A DNA stretch of 64,000 nt, taken from NCBI RefSeq assembly GCF_013283665.1, contig NZ_JABEKU010000001.1, positions 3,417,137-3,481,136 of the forward strand, given 5' to 3'. This DNA is from Ensifer sesbaniae (GTDB taxonomy: Bacteria > Pseudomonadota > Alphaproteobacteria > Rhizobiales > Rhizobiaceae). Position 1 is the first letter of the stretch; each line of letters starts with the position of its first letter. The position numbers and the translations under genes were made by a program. This document shows positions 24,591 through 35,282 of the stretch, one piece after another. The notes below the pieces were generated by a model. The model was not told the origin of the DNA, searched no databases, and saw only the letters and a program-made list of their open reading frames with translations.

Positions 24591-27305
24591 ATGGCACGCA
24601 ATGTGCCCTCGAGATCGACACGGGCAGCAGGCAATATGAGCAGAAGCAATCCGGCAACGCTTGACAGCCGTTCCAACCGGTTCGTGCTAACCACCTTCGT
24701 TTGGCGACAGATCGCGTCGCTGGCGGGCTTTGCGCTGTTCGGCGCATTGGCGCTGGCTGTCGCGGCGCTATCGACATGGAACGTCGCCGACCCGAGCTTC
24801 TCCTATGCCACGTCGGAAGCGCCGACCAATGTGCTTGGTTATCCGGGTGCGGCCTTTGCCGATATCTTCATGCAATTCTTCGGCCTTGCCAGCGTCGTCG
24901 CGCTGCTGCCGGCCGTTGCCTGGGCGCTGGTGCTGATCAGCGGCAAGCGCTTCGACAAGATCTTCAAGCGCCTCGGCGTCTGGTTCATCGGCTCCGTGCT
25001 TGCCGGTGCGGCGCTGAGCTGCGTCCCCGCCCCCATCACCTGGCCCTTGCCCAACGGCCTCGGCGGCGTCTTCGGCGACATGATTCTCCGTTTTCCCGCA
25101 CTCTTCACCGGGGCCTTCCCGACCGGCACGCTCGCGACCGTGCTTGCCTGCATCTTTGCGGCACCCGCCGCCTGGTGCCTGATCTACAGCGCCGGTCTCA
25201 TCGGCGTCAGCGACGAAGAGGAAGACGAGGAGGTTGTCGAACCGACGCCGAGCAAGGCGCGTACCGTTCGCGACGAGCTGGACGAGGACGACAGCGAAGG
25301 TCCCTTCACCCTGCTGATGGGCTCCTTCGCCCATATGCGCTACACGATGCACGCGCGCGTGCGCCGTATTTTCGGCATGAGCGGCACGCGCAGTTCGCCC
25401 AAGCGCCAGTATGACGAGCCTTACGACTTCAACAATGACGAGTTCGGCACGCTGAACGAGCCGGTCCGGCCGAAGCCGATGGCTGCCGGCGACCGCATCG
25501 AACCCTCGCTCGGCCGCTCCGAACGCCGCATCGTCACGCCCCCGCCGATCATGGCCGACGGTGAGGACGATGATCCGTCCTTCGACATCGACGAGCGCCG
25601 CCCCGCCGGCATCCTGCCGGACGACGAGGACGACGATCCGGCATCCGACTGGGCGCCGCGGGCAGCGCCGCCGAAGCAGGGCCTGCCGAAATCGGGCTCG
25701 CGCGTGGCAACGCCGGCGCCCCGTCCGAAAGCCGGCCAGCGGATCGAGCGCGAAGCCCAGCGCTCCTTCGTCGAGGATGATGGCGACTTCACGCTGCCGC
25801 CGATGCATTTCCTTGCCGAACCGAAGAACGTCAGCCGCGACGCGTCGCTGTCGCCCGACGCACTCGAGCAGAATGCCCGCATGCTCGAAGGCGTGCTCGA
25901 GGACTTCGGCGTCAAGGGCGAGATCATCCACGTGCGCCCGGGTCCGGTCGTCACCCTCTACGAACTGGAGCCGGCACCCGGCATCAAATCGTCCCGTGTC
26001 ATCGGCCTTGCCGACGACATCGCCCGATCGATGAGCGCAATCGCTGCCCGCGTCGCCGTCGTTCCGGGTCGCAACGCCATCGGCATCGAACTGCCGAACC
26101 AGCGGCGCGAAACCGTCTACCTGCGCGAACTCATCGGCTCGCGAGACTTCGAGACTTCCAAGGCACGCCTTGCCATGGCGCTCGGCAAGACGATCGGCGG
26201 CGAGCCCGTGGTTGCCGATCTCGCCAAGATGCCGCATCTGCTCGTCGCCGGTACCACCGGCTCGGGCAAGTCGGTGGCGATCAACACCATGATCCTGTCG
26301 CTGCTCTATCGGCTGCGCCCGGATCAGTGCCGCCTGATCATGATCGACCCGAAGATGCTCGAACTCTCCGTATATGACGGCATCCCGCACCTGCTTTCGC
26401 CGGTCGTGACCGATCCCAAGAAGGCAGTCGTCGCGCTGAAGTGGACGGTGCGCGAGATGGAAGAGCGCTACAAGAAGATGTCGAAAATCGGCGTGCGCAA
26501 CATCGACGGTTTCAACAGCCGCGTCGAGCAGGCGCTTGCCAAGGGTGAATCGATCACCCGCACGGTACAGACTGGCTTCGACCGCCAGACCGGCGAGGCG
26601 ATGTACGAAACGGAAGAATTCGACCTGTCGCCGATGCCCTACATCGTCGTCATCATCGACGAAATGGCCGACTTGATGATGGTCGCCGGCAAGGACATCG
26701 AAGGCGCTGTCCAGCGCCTCGCCCAGATGGCGCGTGCCGCCGGCATCCATGTCATCATGGCGACGCAGCGCCCGTCGGTCGACGTCATCACCGGCACGAT
26801 CAAGGCCAACTTCCCGACCCGCATCTCGTTCCAGGTCACCTCGAAGATCGACAGCCGCACGATCCTCGGCGAACAGGGCGCCGAGCAACTGCTCGGCATG
26901 GGCGACATGCTCTACATGGCCGGTGGCGGCCGCATCCAGCGCGTCCACGGTCCCTTCGTCTCCGACACCGAGGTCGAGGAAGTCGTTGCCTATCTGAAGA
27001 CCCAGGGCGTGCCGCAGTATCTCGATGCCATCACCGAGGACGACGACGAGGATGGTGAGGGCGGCGGACCGGCCGGCACCTCCAACCTCGCCGATTCCGA
27101 CGACCCCTACGATCAGGCGGTCGCGATCGTTCTGCGCGACGGCAAGGCTTCCACCTCCTACGTGCAGCGCCGCCTCGGGATCGGCTACAATCGGGCGGCA
27201 TCGCTGATCGAGCGCATGGAGCAGGAAGGCATCATCGGCCCGGCGAACCACGCCGGAAAGCGCGAGATCCTGGTTCCGACCGAAGCGGAAATCACCGGCC
27301 GCTGA
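24591..27305 (+). CDS. ftsK: DNA translocase FtsK
   Basis: Membrane-anchored DNA pump at the division septum that moves chromosome ends apart and helps XerCD resolve dimers. The N-terminus has about four membrane helices (roughly residues 40-210), then a long acidic, Pro-rich linker to about 420, then the RecA-like motor with Walker A GTTGSGKS at 554-561 and MIDPKMLELSVYDGIPHL. The C-terminal gamma winged helix (DQAVAIVLRDGKASTSYVQR) reads KOPS sites. The ATG at 24591 is used; an internal ATG at 24636 (MSRSNPATLD) is possible and would give more room for a promoter at the CtrA box. Confidence 0.95.
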   Translation: MARNVPSRSTRAAGNMSRSNPATLDSRSNRFVLTTFVWRQIASLAGFALFGALALAVAALSTWNVADPSFSYATSEAPTNVLGYPGAAFADIFMQFFGLASVVALLPAVAWALVLISGKRFDKIFKRLGVWFIGSVLAGAALSCVPAPITWPLPNGLGGVFGDMILRFPALFTGAFPTGTLATVLACIFAAPAAWCLIYSAGLIGVSDEEEDEEVVEPTPSKARTVRDELDEDDSEGPFTLLMGSFAHMRYTMHARVRRIFGMSGTRSSPKRQYDEPYDFNNDEFGTLNEPVRPKPMAAGDRIEPSLGRSERRIVTPPPIMADGEDDDPSFDIDERRPAGILPDDEDDDPASDWAPRAAPPKQGLPKSGSRVATPAPRPKAGQRIEREAQRSFVEDDGDFTLPPMHFLAEPKNVSRDASLSPDALEQNARMLEGVLEDFGVKGEIIHVRPGPVVTLYELEPAPGIKSSRVIGLADDIARSMSAIAARVAVVPGRNAIGIELPNQRRETVYLRELIGSRDFETSKARLAMALGKTIGGEPVVADLAKMPHLLVAGTTGSGKSVAINTMILSLLYRLRPDQCRLIMIDPKMLELSVYDGIPHLLSPVVTDPKKAVVALKWTVREMEERYKKMSKIGVRNIDGFNSRVEQALAKGESITRTVQTGFDRQTGEAMYETEEFDLSPMPYIVVIIDEMADLMMVAGKDIEGAVQRLAQMARAAGIHVIMATQRPSVDVITGTIKANFPTRISFQVTSKIDSRTILGEQGAEQLLGMGDMLYMAGGGRIQRVHGPFVSDTEVEEVVAYLKTQGVPQYLDAITEDDDEDGEGGGPAGTSNLADSDDPYDQAVAIVLRDGKASTSYVQRRLGIGYNRAASLIERMEQEGIIGPANHAGKREILVPTEAEITGR

Positions 27306-27439
27306 TGCGGCCGACAGACGAGGGCAGACGCCCCGGACCAGTAACGGTCATGTGAGAGCACAAGCCGCAAAGCTCGGAAACGGCGCCTTGAAGGCGCCGC
27401 ACTTGCGCTCCAGATGATCGGTAAATGAAGGAGACTGAG

Positions 27440-28102
27440 ATGACAGAGACCAAAATCGGCGAGCGCAATCCTCCGGTGATTTCGCGCCGCCTCTTCGTGT
27501 GCGGGCTTGCGGCGCTTGCCGGCATCGGCGGCACCGGTCTCGACCTCACCCAGGCATTCGCGCAGGCGCCGAGTGCCGCCCAGAAGATCGCCGACCACTT
27601 CTCCTCGGTGAAGACCATGGCCGGTGAATTCGTGCAGTTCGGCCCGCGCGGCGAACAGACCGGCGGCAAGTTCTATATCCGCCGCCCCGGCCGCATCCGC
27701 TTCAACTATGAGGCCCCCTCGCCGATGCGCGTCATCGCCGACGGCAAGTCGGTGGTCATCGGCAACATGAAGCTCAAGACCTGGGACATCTATCCGCTGT
27801 CGAAGACGCCGCTCAACCTGCTGCTCAGCGAGAAGATCGACCTGACCGGCAAGATGGTGCGCGGCGTCAAGGAAGAGTCCGACCTCATCACCATCGTGCT
27901 TGGCGACCGCTCGATCTTCGGCGATTCGACCATTACCATGATGTTCGACCCGAAGACCTACGACCTGCGCCAGTGGACGATCACCGACGCGCAGAAGAAG
28001 GATACCTCGGTCATGATCTTCAATGTCCAGACCGGGATGCCGTTGGACGACAAGGTCTTCCAGATCCCCTATGACGAGGTCCGCAACAAGCGGGGCGGCT
28101 AA
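27440..28102 (+). CDS. lolA: Outer-membrane lipoprotein carrier protein LolA family
   Basis: Periplasmic carrier that takes lipoproteins from the LolCDE complex to the outer membrane. The start at 27440 (MTETKIGERN) follows GAAGGAG. The N-terminal signal SRRLFVCGLAALAGIGG has two arginines followed by L-F-V, close to a Tat motif, which is unusual for LolA. The mature part has the LolA pattern MAGEFVQFGPRGEQTGGKFYI and RPGRIRFNYEAPSPMRVIADG. It follows ftsK by 134 bases, an arrangement common in alphaproteobacteria. Confidence 0.9.
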   Translation: MTETKIGERNPPVISRRLFVCGLAALAGIGGTGLDLTQAFAQAPSAAQKIADHFSSVKTMAGEFVQFGPRGEQTGGKFYIRRPGRIRFNYEAPSPMRVIADGKSVVIGNMKLKTWDIYPLSKTPLNLLLSEKIDLTGKMVRGVKEESDLITIVLGDRSIFGDSTITMMFDPKTYDLRQWTITDAQKKDTSVMIFNVQTGMPLDDKVFQIPYDEVRNKRGG

Positions 28103-28298
28103 AGATATCCAACCGCCGGCATCCCGACCGCTGGCATGATGGACATGCGGCCGCCGGATGGCAGCCTTTTTCGTGCGATCCCGTTCGCCCATTTCTTGTC
28201 CCGGCGCGTCGGACCTGCTTAAAGCTCAGGTCAAACATCCATCCCAAGCCGGCCTTTCCTTCGCGAACGCCCGGCCCCAGCCGATCAGGGAATGACGA

Positions 28299-29105
28299 AT
28301 GGCCCTTTCCGTTGCCACATGGAACATCAATTCCGTTCGCCTGCGCATGCCGCTTGTCGAGCATCTCCTGAAGACCTGGCAGCCGGACATCCTCTGCCTG
28401 CAGGAGACCAAGTGCCCGAACGACCAGTTCCCTTCCAAGCCCCTGAAGGCGCTCGGCTACAATCATATCGAGATGCACGGCCAGAAGGGCTATCACGGCG
28501 TGGCAACGATCTCGCGCCTGCCGCTGCATGAGCTCAGCGACCGCCGCGACTATTGCGGCGTCGGCGATGCCCGCCACCTGTCGGTCGTCTTCGAGGCCGG
28601 CGGCAAGAAGATCCGGCTGCACAATTTCTATGTTCCGGCGGGCGGCGACGAGCCGGACCGCACCATCAACCCGAAGTTTGGCCACAAGCTCGACTTCGTC
28701 GAGGAGATGAAGCTGCTGCACGCGGAGGCCGAGGCCGGCATCTCCTCGATCCTCGTCGGCGACCTCAACATCGCACCACTCGAAGACGACGTCTGGTCGC
28801 ACAAGCAGCTCTTGAAGATCGTCAGCCACACGCCGATCGAGACCGAAGGGCTGACCACGGTCATGACCGGCGGCGGCTGGGTCGACCTGATGCGCCAGCA
28901 CACACCGGCACCGACCAAGCTCTACACCTGGTGGAGCTACCGCGCGAAGGACTGGGAGGCTGCCGACCGCGGCCGCCGGCTCGACCACATCTGGTCCTCC
29001 GCGGACCTGGCGCCGGTGCTGAAGCACGTCGACATCCTGCGCGAAGCGCGCGGCTGGGAGCGTCCCTCCGACCACGTGCCGGTCATCGCCCATTTCGACA
29101 TCTAG
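28299..29105 (+). CDS. xthA: Exodeoxyribonuclease III
   Basis: Base-excision-repair enzyme with AP endonuclease and 3'-5' exonuclease activity. The 268 residues contain the EEP-fold catalytic segments: ATWNINSVRLR (Asn), CLQETKC (metal-binding Glu), GDLNIAP (Asp/Asn) and the C-terminal GRRLDHIWSS and SDHVPVIAHF (Asp-His). No SOS box is seen upstream. Directly after the stop codon lies the end of a lost receptor gene. Confidence 0.94.
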   Translation: MALSVATWNINSVRLRMPLVEHLLKTWQPDILCLQETKCPNDQFPSKPLKALGYNHIEMHGQKGYHGVATISRLPLHELSDRRDYCGVGDARHLSVVFEAGGKKIRLHNFYVPAGGDEPDRTINPKFGHKLDFVEEMKLLHAEAEAGISSILVGDLNIAPLEDDVWSHKQLLKIVSHTPIETEGLTTVMTGGGWVDLMRQHTPAPTKLYTWWSYRAKDWEAADRGRRLDHIWSSADLAPVLKHVDILREARGWERPSDHVPVIAHFDI

Positions 29106-29112
29106 CCGGAGC

Positions 29113-29214
29113 GTCACCAATCTCGGCGACCGCCGCGAAGAGGTCTGCACCGATGGTTATTGCTATTTCGGCCAGGGCCGCACGGTGCTCGGTTCGCTGA
29201 AATACCGGCGGTAA
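29113..29214 (+). pseudogene. Remnant of a TonB-dependent siderophore receptor (C-terminal 33 codons)
   Basis: An open stretch of 33 codons ends in TAA at 29212. It translates as VTNLGDRREEVCTDGYC followed by YFGQGRTVLGSLKYRR. This matches the closing beta strands of FhuA-type receptors: V-T/N-N-L-F-D, a Cys pair in the last loop, Y/F-G-x-G-R-T/Q-V and the final aromatic x-R-aromatic/Arg. No start codon or upstream receptor sequence is present, because xthA occupies that place. I read it as the leftover of a deletion that removed the rest of the receptor. Confidence 0.65.
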
Positions 29215-29238
29215 CGGACAGAAGCCCTTTACCCGCGC

Positions 29239-29694
29239 TCAGGCAAAGCGGCCGGCGAGCGCGCCGGCCCGGCGGATCATCGCCTGCAGGTTCTCGCGGA
29301 TGCGCACTTCGACGAGCTCCGCCACTTCCGGATACTCTTCCAGCATGCGGCGGAAGAGCGGCCGGTTGATGCGGATGACCTCGCTGTCTTCCTCGGCGGT
29401 CGCCGTGAACTTGCGTTCGACCATCGAGATCAGGGCCAGTTCCGACAGAAGTGCGCCACGGCCAACCGTGGTAACCGTCGCCAGGGAACCGTCGGCGCCT
29501 GCCTTCGACAAGGACAGGCTGCCGCTCGCAATCGCATAGGCGCAATCGGCGGGCGCCCCTTCGCGAAACAGTTCCTGCCCCTTGAATATGCGGCGCCGCT
29601 CCGCGCCGAAGGCGATCAGTCTGAGCTTGTCCTCGCTGATATCGGCAAACAGCGGCACGTTGGACAGAAGCACGATATCATCGTTGAGCGCCAA
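29239..29694 (-). CDS. Cyclic nucleotide-binding domain protein (Crp-like, no DNA-binding domain)
   Basis: A 151-residue protein holding one cNMP-binding beta roll: VPLFADISEDKLRLIAFGAERR, KGQELFREGAPADCAYAIASG and ERKFTATAEEDSEVIRINRPLF. The phosphate-binding GE(L)AL(x)RxxxR pattern is only partly kept (LLSELALISMVERKFTA), so binding of cAMP or cGMP is uncertain. There is no helix-turn-helix, so it is not a transcription factor by itself. It lies about 100 bases downstream of the response regulator gene on the same strand. Confidence 0.85.
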   Translation of the reverse strand: MALNDDIVLLSNVPLFADISEDKLRLIAFGAERRRIFKGQELFREGAPADCAYAIASGSLSLSKAGADGSLATVTTVGRGALLSELALISMVERKFTATAEEDSEVIRINRPLFRRMLEEYPEVAELVEVRIRENLQAMIRRAGALAGRFA

Positions 29695-29790
29695 GCGGCT
29701 AACCTCCGGAAGTCACGTCGCTGCCGACCGGCAGGGCGATAACGGAAAACGGAACATGGCATGGAGCAGGTTGCGCCATGCATAGCCCGG

Positions 29791-30474
29791 CTACGGAACG
29801 ATCTTGTAGCCGCCGTTCTCTGTCACCAAAATCTCGGCATTGGAAGGGTCCCGCTCGATTTTCTGGCGCAGCCGGTAGACATGGGTTTCCAGTGTATGGG
29901 TGGTGACGCCGGAATTGTAACCCCAGACTTCTTCGAGCAGAACATCGCGCGTCACCACCTTCTGGTCGGCGCGATAGAGGTAGCGGATGATCGCCGCTTC
30001 CTTCTCGGTGAGACGAATCTTCTGGCCGTTCTCAAGCGTCAGCAGCTTCTGGCTGGGCTTGAACGTGTAGGGCCCGACGCTGAAGGTCGCGTCCTCGCTC
30101 TGCTCGTGCTGGCGCAACTGCGCGCGTATGCGGGCAAGCAGCACGGCGAAGCGGAACGGCTTCGTCACATAGTCGTTGGCGCCGGCTTCCAGCCCGAGGA
30201 TCGTATCCGAATCGGTGTCGTGGCCGGTCAGCATGATGATCGGCGCCTTGAAGCCGCCCTTGCGCAGAAGCTTTACCGCCTCGCGGCCATCCATGTCGGG
30301 TAGGCCGACGTCCATGATCAGCAGATCTACCTGCTGCGCCCGCGCGGTCTGGATGCCCTTGCCGGCGGTCGCCTCCTGGATGAGATCGAATTCTTCGTAG
30401 AGCGAGAGCTGCTCGACCAATGTCTCGCGCAGGTCATTGTCGTCATCGACAAGAAGAATGGTACGGGTCGCCAT
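29791..30474 (-). CDS. cenR: OmpR-type response regulator, CenR-like
   Basis: Two-domain response regulator. The receiver has the acidic pocket VDDDND, the phosphorylation site Asp55 (LLIMDVGLPDMDG), Thr83 and Lys105 (NDYVTKPF). The winged-helix output domain ends with THTLETHVYRLRQKIERDPS and LVTENGGYKIVP. The whole sequence resembles CenR, which controls envelope growth in Caulobacter, Brucella and Sinorhizobium. No kinase gene is next to it, which is also so for CenR. The ATG at 30474 (MATRTILLVDD) has AGGA upstream; in-frame ATGs lie further up to 30504. Confidence 0.85.
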   Translation of the reverse strand: MATRTILLVDDDNDLRETLVEQLSLYEEFDLIQEATAGKGIQTARAQQVDLLIMDVGLPDMDGREAVKLLRKGGFKAPIIMLTGHDTDSDTILGLEAGANDYVTKPFRFAVLLARIRAQLRQHEQSEDATFSVGPYTFKPSQKLLTLENGQKIRLTEKEAAIIRYLYRADQKVVTRDVLLEEVWGYNSGVTTHTLETHVYRLRQKIERDPSNAEILVTENGGYKIVP

Positions 30475-30614
30475 TGGACAATTCCTGTTTGCTTCCATTT
30501 TCAAACTAGCTCAAATGCCTGTGTTGGCAAGCGAACCAGCATTGCTGGATCGTTATATTCGCAACCGTGCTTATGGTGCCCCCCAAATCACGGGCAAAGC
30601 AAAAATCCGTGAGA

Positions 30615-31166
30615 ATGATGCGCAAGAAAACGTCGGGAAAAAGACCAGCCAAATCCATCATCACAGTTCGCCCGGCGCCGCGCGATCGAAAGCGGGCACT
30701 GGTCTGCTTCGACGGCCGCGTCGAGCAGGCGGCGATCGGACGAAGCGGCATCACCAGCCTGAAGCGCGAGGGTGACGGCGCCACCCCGCGCGCCGCAATG
30801 AAGCTGATCTGCGGTTATGTCAGGCGCGATCGGCTCTCCCTGCCGCCGACGCCGCTGCCGACGCGGACCACGCGCAAGGGCATGCTGTGGTGCGACGCGT
30901 CAGGCCACGCCCAATACAATCGTCCGGTCACGGCACCTTTCGCGCCGAGCCATGAGGAAATGATGCGCGAGGACGGGCTCTATGACATCTGCCTGGTGAT
31001 GGACTGGAACCTTATGGCTCGCCGGCGAAATGCCGGCTCGGCGATCTTCTTCCACCTGATCCGGCCGGGCTATGAGCCGACGCAGGGCTGCGTCGCGGTC
31101 AGCCTGTCCGCCATGTCGCGGCTGATCCCGCATATGCGGCGCGGCACCGTTATCCAGGTTCTCTGA
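30615..31166 (+). CDS. L,D-transpeptidase family protein (YkuD domain)
   Basis: YkuD-fold protein that may cross-link peptidoglycan or attach proteins to it. The catalytic His and Cys are seen in IFFHLIRPGYEPTQGCVAVS. The N-terminus is very basic and has no clear signal peptide. Start codons at 30615, 30618 or earlier are all possible. This short type (about 180 residues, with RKGMLWCDASGHAQYNRPV) is frequent in rhizobia. It is divergent from the CenR-like gene. Confidence 0.85.
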   Translation: MMRKKTSGKRPAKSIITVRPAPRDRKRALVCFDGRVEQAAIGRSGITSLKREGDGATPRAAMKLICGYVRRDRLSLPPTPLPTRTTRKGMLWCDASGHAQYNRPVTAPFAPSHEEMMREDGLYDICLVMDWNLMARRRNAGSAIFFHLIRPGYEPTQGCVAVSLSAMSRLIPHMRRGTVIQVL

Positions 31167-31188
31167 TACCGGCCAGGGCTGGTGTCAG

Positions 31189-31725
31189 TCAGGCCAGCGA
31201 CCGGGGCGTCACGAAACGCCGGAGCTTGGCACCGCCGGGCGCAAGCTCGCGCCAACCCGTTGCTTCGAATTCGAGCACGGCAAGGGCAGCCGTCGGAAAC
31301 TTGTCCGCCATACGCATCCGCAAGTCCGCATCGCCGGAACCGACGAGTTGGAACGCCAGGTCCTCCATCCCGGGATTGTGGCCGACGACGAGCAGCGTCC
31401 CGACGGCCGGATCGGTCTCGCGGAGGACGCTCAGGATCTGCGCCGCCCCCACTTCGTAGATCGCGCGGGTATTCTCGACCGCAATCCCCGACGGCAAAGC
31501 GGCCGCCACCAACTGCCAGGTCTCCTGTGCACGTTTCGCCGTCGAGACGAGGACGCGTTCCGGCACGAGTTTATGCTGCTTCATGTAGTCGCCCATCCGG
31601 GGCGCCGCCTTGCGGCCACGTTCGCCAAGCGGACGATTGATATCGGCGACGCCGTCCGGCCAGGCGGACTTGGCATGCCGAAGCAGCATCAGGCAGTAGG
31701 TGTGAACAGGCAGGTCGTCGCTCAT
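31189..31725 (-). CDS. Histidine phosphatase family protein (SixA-like)
   Basis: Phosphohistidine phosphatase of the SixA group, with the catalytic LLRHAKSAWPDGVADINRPL (RHG-type motif), the second basic site STAKRAQETW and the second His in VVGHNPGMEDLA. At 178 residues it is compact, without extra domains. The start at 31725 (MSDDLPVHTYCLML) has an excellent GGAGGAC upstream. The protein target is not known. It is the next gene after leuC on the same strand, but a strong terminator lies between them. Confidence 0.9.
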   Translation of the reverse strand: MSDDLPVHTYCLMLLRHAKSAWPDGVADINRPLGERGRKAAPRMGDYMKQHKLVPERVLVSTAKRAQETWQLVAAALPSGIAVENTRAIYEVGAAQILSVLRETDPAVGTLLVVGHNPGMEDLAFQLVGSGDADLRMRMADKFPTAALAVLEFEATGWRELAPGGAKLRRFVTPRSLA

Positions 31726-31814
31726 CCGTCGTCCTCCCAAGGCTCTTCGGGCCAGGAGTGGACAGCTTAGCGCATTTCGCCGAGCCGCGCGGAATGCCTT
31801 GAATGCGCGCAGAC

Positions 31815-31840
31815 AAAAAAGGCCGCCCCGAAGGGCGGCC
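31815..31840 (-). terminator. Terminator of leuC
   Basis: On the minus strand GGCCGCCC-TTCG-GGGCGGCC is a perfect eight-pair stem with a UUCG loop, followed by TTTTTT. It begins 29 bases after the leuC stop. Confidence 0.95.
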
Positions 31841-31868
31841 ATTTGCGCCGGAAAAGCTCAAATCCGGC

Positions 31869-33278
<1,410 letters not shown>

Positions 33279-33520
33279 GGCGGTATATCCATCGAGTTTT
33301 CAAAAGGTAGGGAAAGCCGGCGGCAGGGCGGCCGGAAACGCTGATCAGGAGATCAGGATAGGCGGCTTGTGAGCGCCCCGTGGACGCGCGCAAAGAAGCG
33401 TGCCGGCAGGCGCTTGTGATCCTGCAGCACGACAATTTTCTGTTCGCGACATCCGAATTTGGATTCCATGGCCGTGTTCATATCAATTTTCTGACAGGTC
33501 GGCAATCGGTGGAAGCGGCC

Positions 33521-34342
33521 TCAGCGCTGCTCGGCACGTCGCAGCCGCCGCTCCAGCGCCCGCAATGCCAGAGACAGGCCGATGGTCAGCACCAGATAGA
33601 CATAGGCGACGATCGAGTAGGTCTCGAAGAAGCGGAAGGAACCGGAGGCGTAGACCTTGCCCATCTGCGTGATGTCGGCGACGCCGAGCACCGACACGAG
33701 CGACGAATCCTTGACCATGGCGACGAAGTCGTTGCCGAGCGGCGGCAGGATCACGCGGACCGCCTGCGGGAAGATGACGAGGCGAAAACGCTGATAGCGC
33801 GTAAGTCCCAGCGCTTTCGCGGCCTCGACCTGCCCCTTGTCGACCGAAAGGATGCCGGCCCGGAACACCTCGGCGATGAAGGCGGAATAGCCGATCATCA
33901 AGGCGATGATTGCGCGCCACATCAGCGAGATGTCGCGCACGACGACCGGGTCCATCCAGCCGGCACCGATCAATGGCGCACAGACGAAATTGGCGGCGAC
34001 GACCAGCGCCGGCGCTCCAACGAAGGCAATGTAGAACAGCAGAACCAGGATCGGCACGCCGCGGATGACTTCGGTATAGAAGCGCGCGATCTGCCGCAGC
34101 GCCGTATGCTCGGAGAGCGCCATCAGCGCGATGCCGAGACCGAGCGTCGTCGCCAGCACGAACCCCATGAGGGTCACGAAAACGGTAACGCCGAGGCCCT
34201 TGAAGACGACGGTGAAAACTTCGGAAAAGATGTCATTGCTGACGATCACGGCGGCAAGCGCCACCGCGATCACGAGAAGGGCGACCAACCACCAGGGATA
34301 GTCGCCCTTGCCGGACATATCAGGAGATTGCGGGGCAGCCAC
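33521..34342 (-). CDS. Amino-acid ABC transporter permease (HisM/GltK type)
   Basis: Inner-membrane permease of the polar amino-acid uptake family, with about five helices. The helix that contacts the ATPase (EAA loop) is EAAKALGLTRYQRFRLVIFP. Another family segment is RFYTEVIRGVPILVLLFYIAF. At 273 residues it is slightly longer than usual because of a long central loop. The substrate-binding protein gene lies just upstream with five bases between. No ATPase gene is next to them in this window. Confidence 0.9.
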   Translation of the reverse strand: MAAPQSPDMSGKGDYPWWLVALLVIAVALAAVIVSNDIFSEVFTVVFKGLGVTVFVTLMGFVLATTLGLGIALMALSEHTALRQIARFYTEVIRGVPILVLLFYIAFVGAPALVVAANFVCAPLIGAGWMDPVVVRDISLMWRAIIALMIGYSAFIAEVFRAGILSVDKGQVEAAKALGLTRYQRFRLVIFPQAVRVILPPLGNDFVAMVKDSSLVSVLGVADITQMGKVYASGSFRFFETYSIVAYVYLVLTIGLSLALRALERRLRRAEQR

Positions 34343-34347
34343 TCAGA

Positions 34348-35157
34348 TCAGCCGCCCATCTTGTATTCGAGGAACCACTTCTTATCGAGGGCATCGAAGG
34401 TGCCGTCTTCCTTCAAGGCCTTGATCGCGGCGTTGACCGGAGCGACGAGATCCGAGCCCTTCGGGAAGATGAAGCCGAAATCCTCGGTGCCGAGCGGACC
34501 ACCGACGACCTTGAGCTTGCCTTCGGAGGAGTCGACATAGCCCTTGGCGGCGACGCTATCGGTCAGCACCACGTCGACGTCGCCGGCCTTCAGCGCCTGG
34601 ACGGTCGCACCGAAGGTCTCGAACAGCTTGATGCGCGGGTTCTGTTCGTTGCCGTCAAGCATTTCGTAGACGGCGGTGTAGAACGGCGAGGTGCCCGGCT
34701 GAGCGCCGACGAGACCGTCGGCAAAGGCGCCGAAGCTCTTGCCGTCGTTGAAGCGGTTTTCATCGCTGCGCACCAGCATGAACTGCTGCGAACGCATATA
34801 GGGGTCCGAGAAGTCGACCTTCTCCTTGCGGTCATCCTTGATGGTGATGCCGGTCATGCCGATCTGGTACTGGCCGTCATGCACCGCCTGGATCATCGCG
34901 TCCCAGCTGGTGTTCTGGTATTCGACCTTGAAATTCAACCGCTTGGCGATCTCGTTCATGGCGTCGTATTCCCAGCCCTTGGCTTCGCCGGTCTTCGGAT
35001 CGACGAACTGCAGCGGCGGGTAGGCGTTCTCCGTGACGACGACGACCGTCTTGCCGCCGAGATCGGGCAGGTCGCTGGCAGTGGCCGGTGCAGAAAATGC
35101 GAAAGGAACGGCAAGTGCGGCTGCGATGCCCGCAAGCACGTGGCGACGGATTGTCAT
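34348..35157 (-). CDS. Amino-acid ABC transporter substrate-binding protein
   Basis: Periplasmic binding protein of family 3. A Sec signal ([20 protein letters not shown] ... ATA) is followed by the mature start [20 protein letters not shown]. The ligand-binding segments include [19 protein letters not shown] and [20 protein letters not shown]. The start is placed at 35157 because GGAG precedes it and the signal peptide begins there. The amino acid taken up cannot be fixed from sequence. It is co-transcribed with the permease. Confidence 0.9.
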   Translation of the reverse strand: MTIRRHVLAGIAAALAVPFAFSAPATASDLPDLGGKTVVVVTENAYPPLQFVDPKTGEAKGWEYDAMNEIAKRLNFKVEYQNTSWDAMIQAVHDGQYQIGMTGITIKDDRKEKVDFSDPYMRSQQFMLVRSDENRFNDGKSFGAFADGLVGAQPGTSPFYTAVYEMLDGNEQNPRIKLFETFGATVQALKAGDVDVVLTDSVAAKGYVDSSEGKLKVVGGPLGTEDFGFIFPKGSDLVAPVNAAIKALKEDGTFDALDKKWFLEYKMGG

Positions 35158-35228
35158 TGGAGGGCTCCCGAAAATTGTGGCAGCGGAAAATGTCACAAAT
35201 TCCGTCGAAAAGACAAGCGCATAGTACC

Positions 35229-35258
35229 AAAAAAGAAAGGCGGCCGAGGCCGCCTTTC
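35229..35258 (-). terminator. Terminator of rplS
   Basis: On the minus strand AAAGGCGGCC-TCGGCCGCCTTT forms a G/C stem followed by CTTTTTT. It lies 25 bases after the rplS stop. Confidence 0.88.
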
Positions 35259-35282
35259 CACCAATCCAAGAAGATTGAAATC

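Noticed and set aside
24768-27251. An 827-codon open frame antisense to ftsK
   Set aside because: It arises from the high third-position G+C of ftsK; the ftsK motifs are complete on the other strand.
29239-29694. The cyclic-nucleotide-binding protein as a Crp/Fnr regulator
   Set aside because: The protein ends after the beta-roll domain and has no helix-turn-helix.
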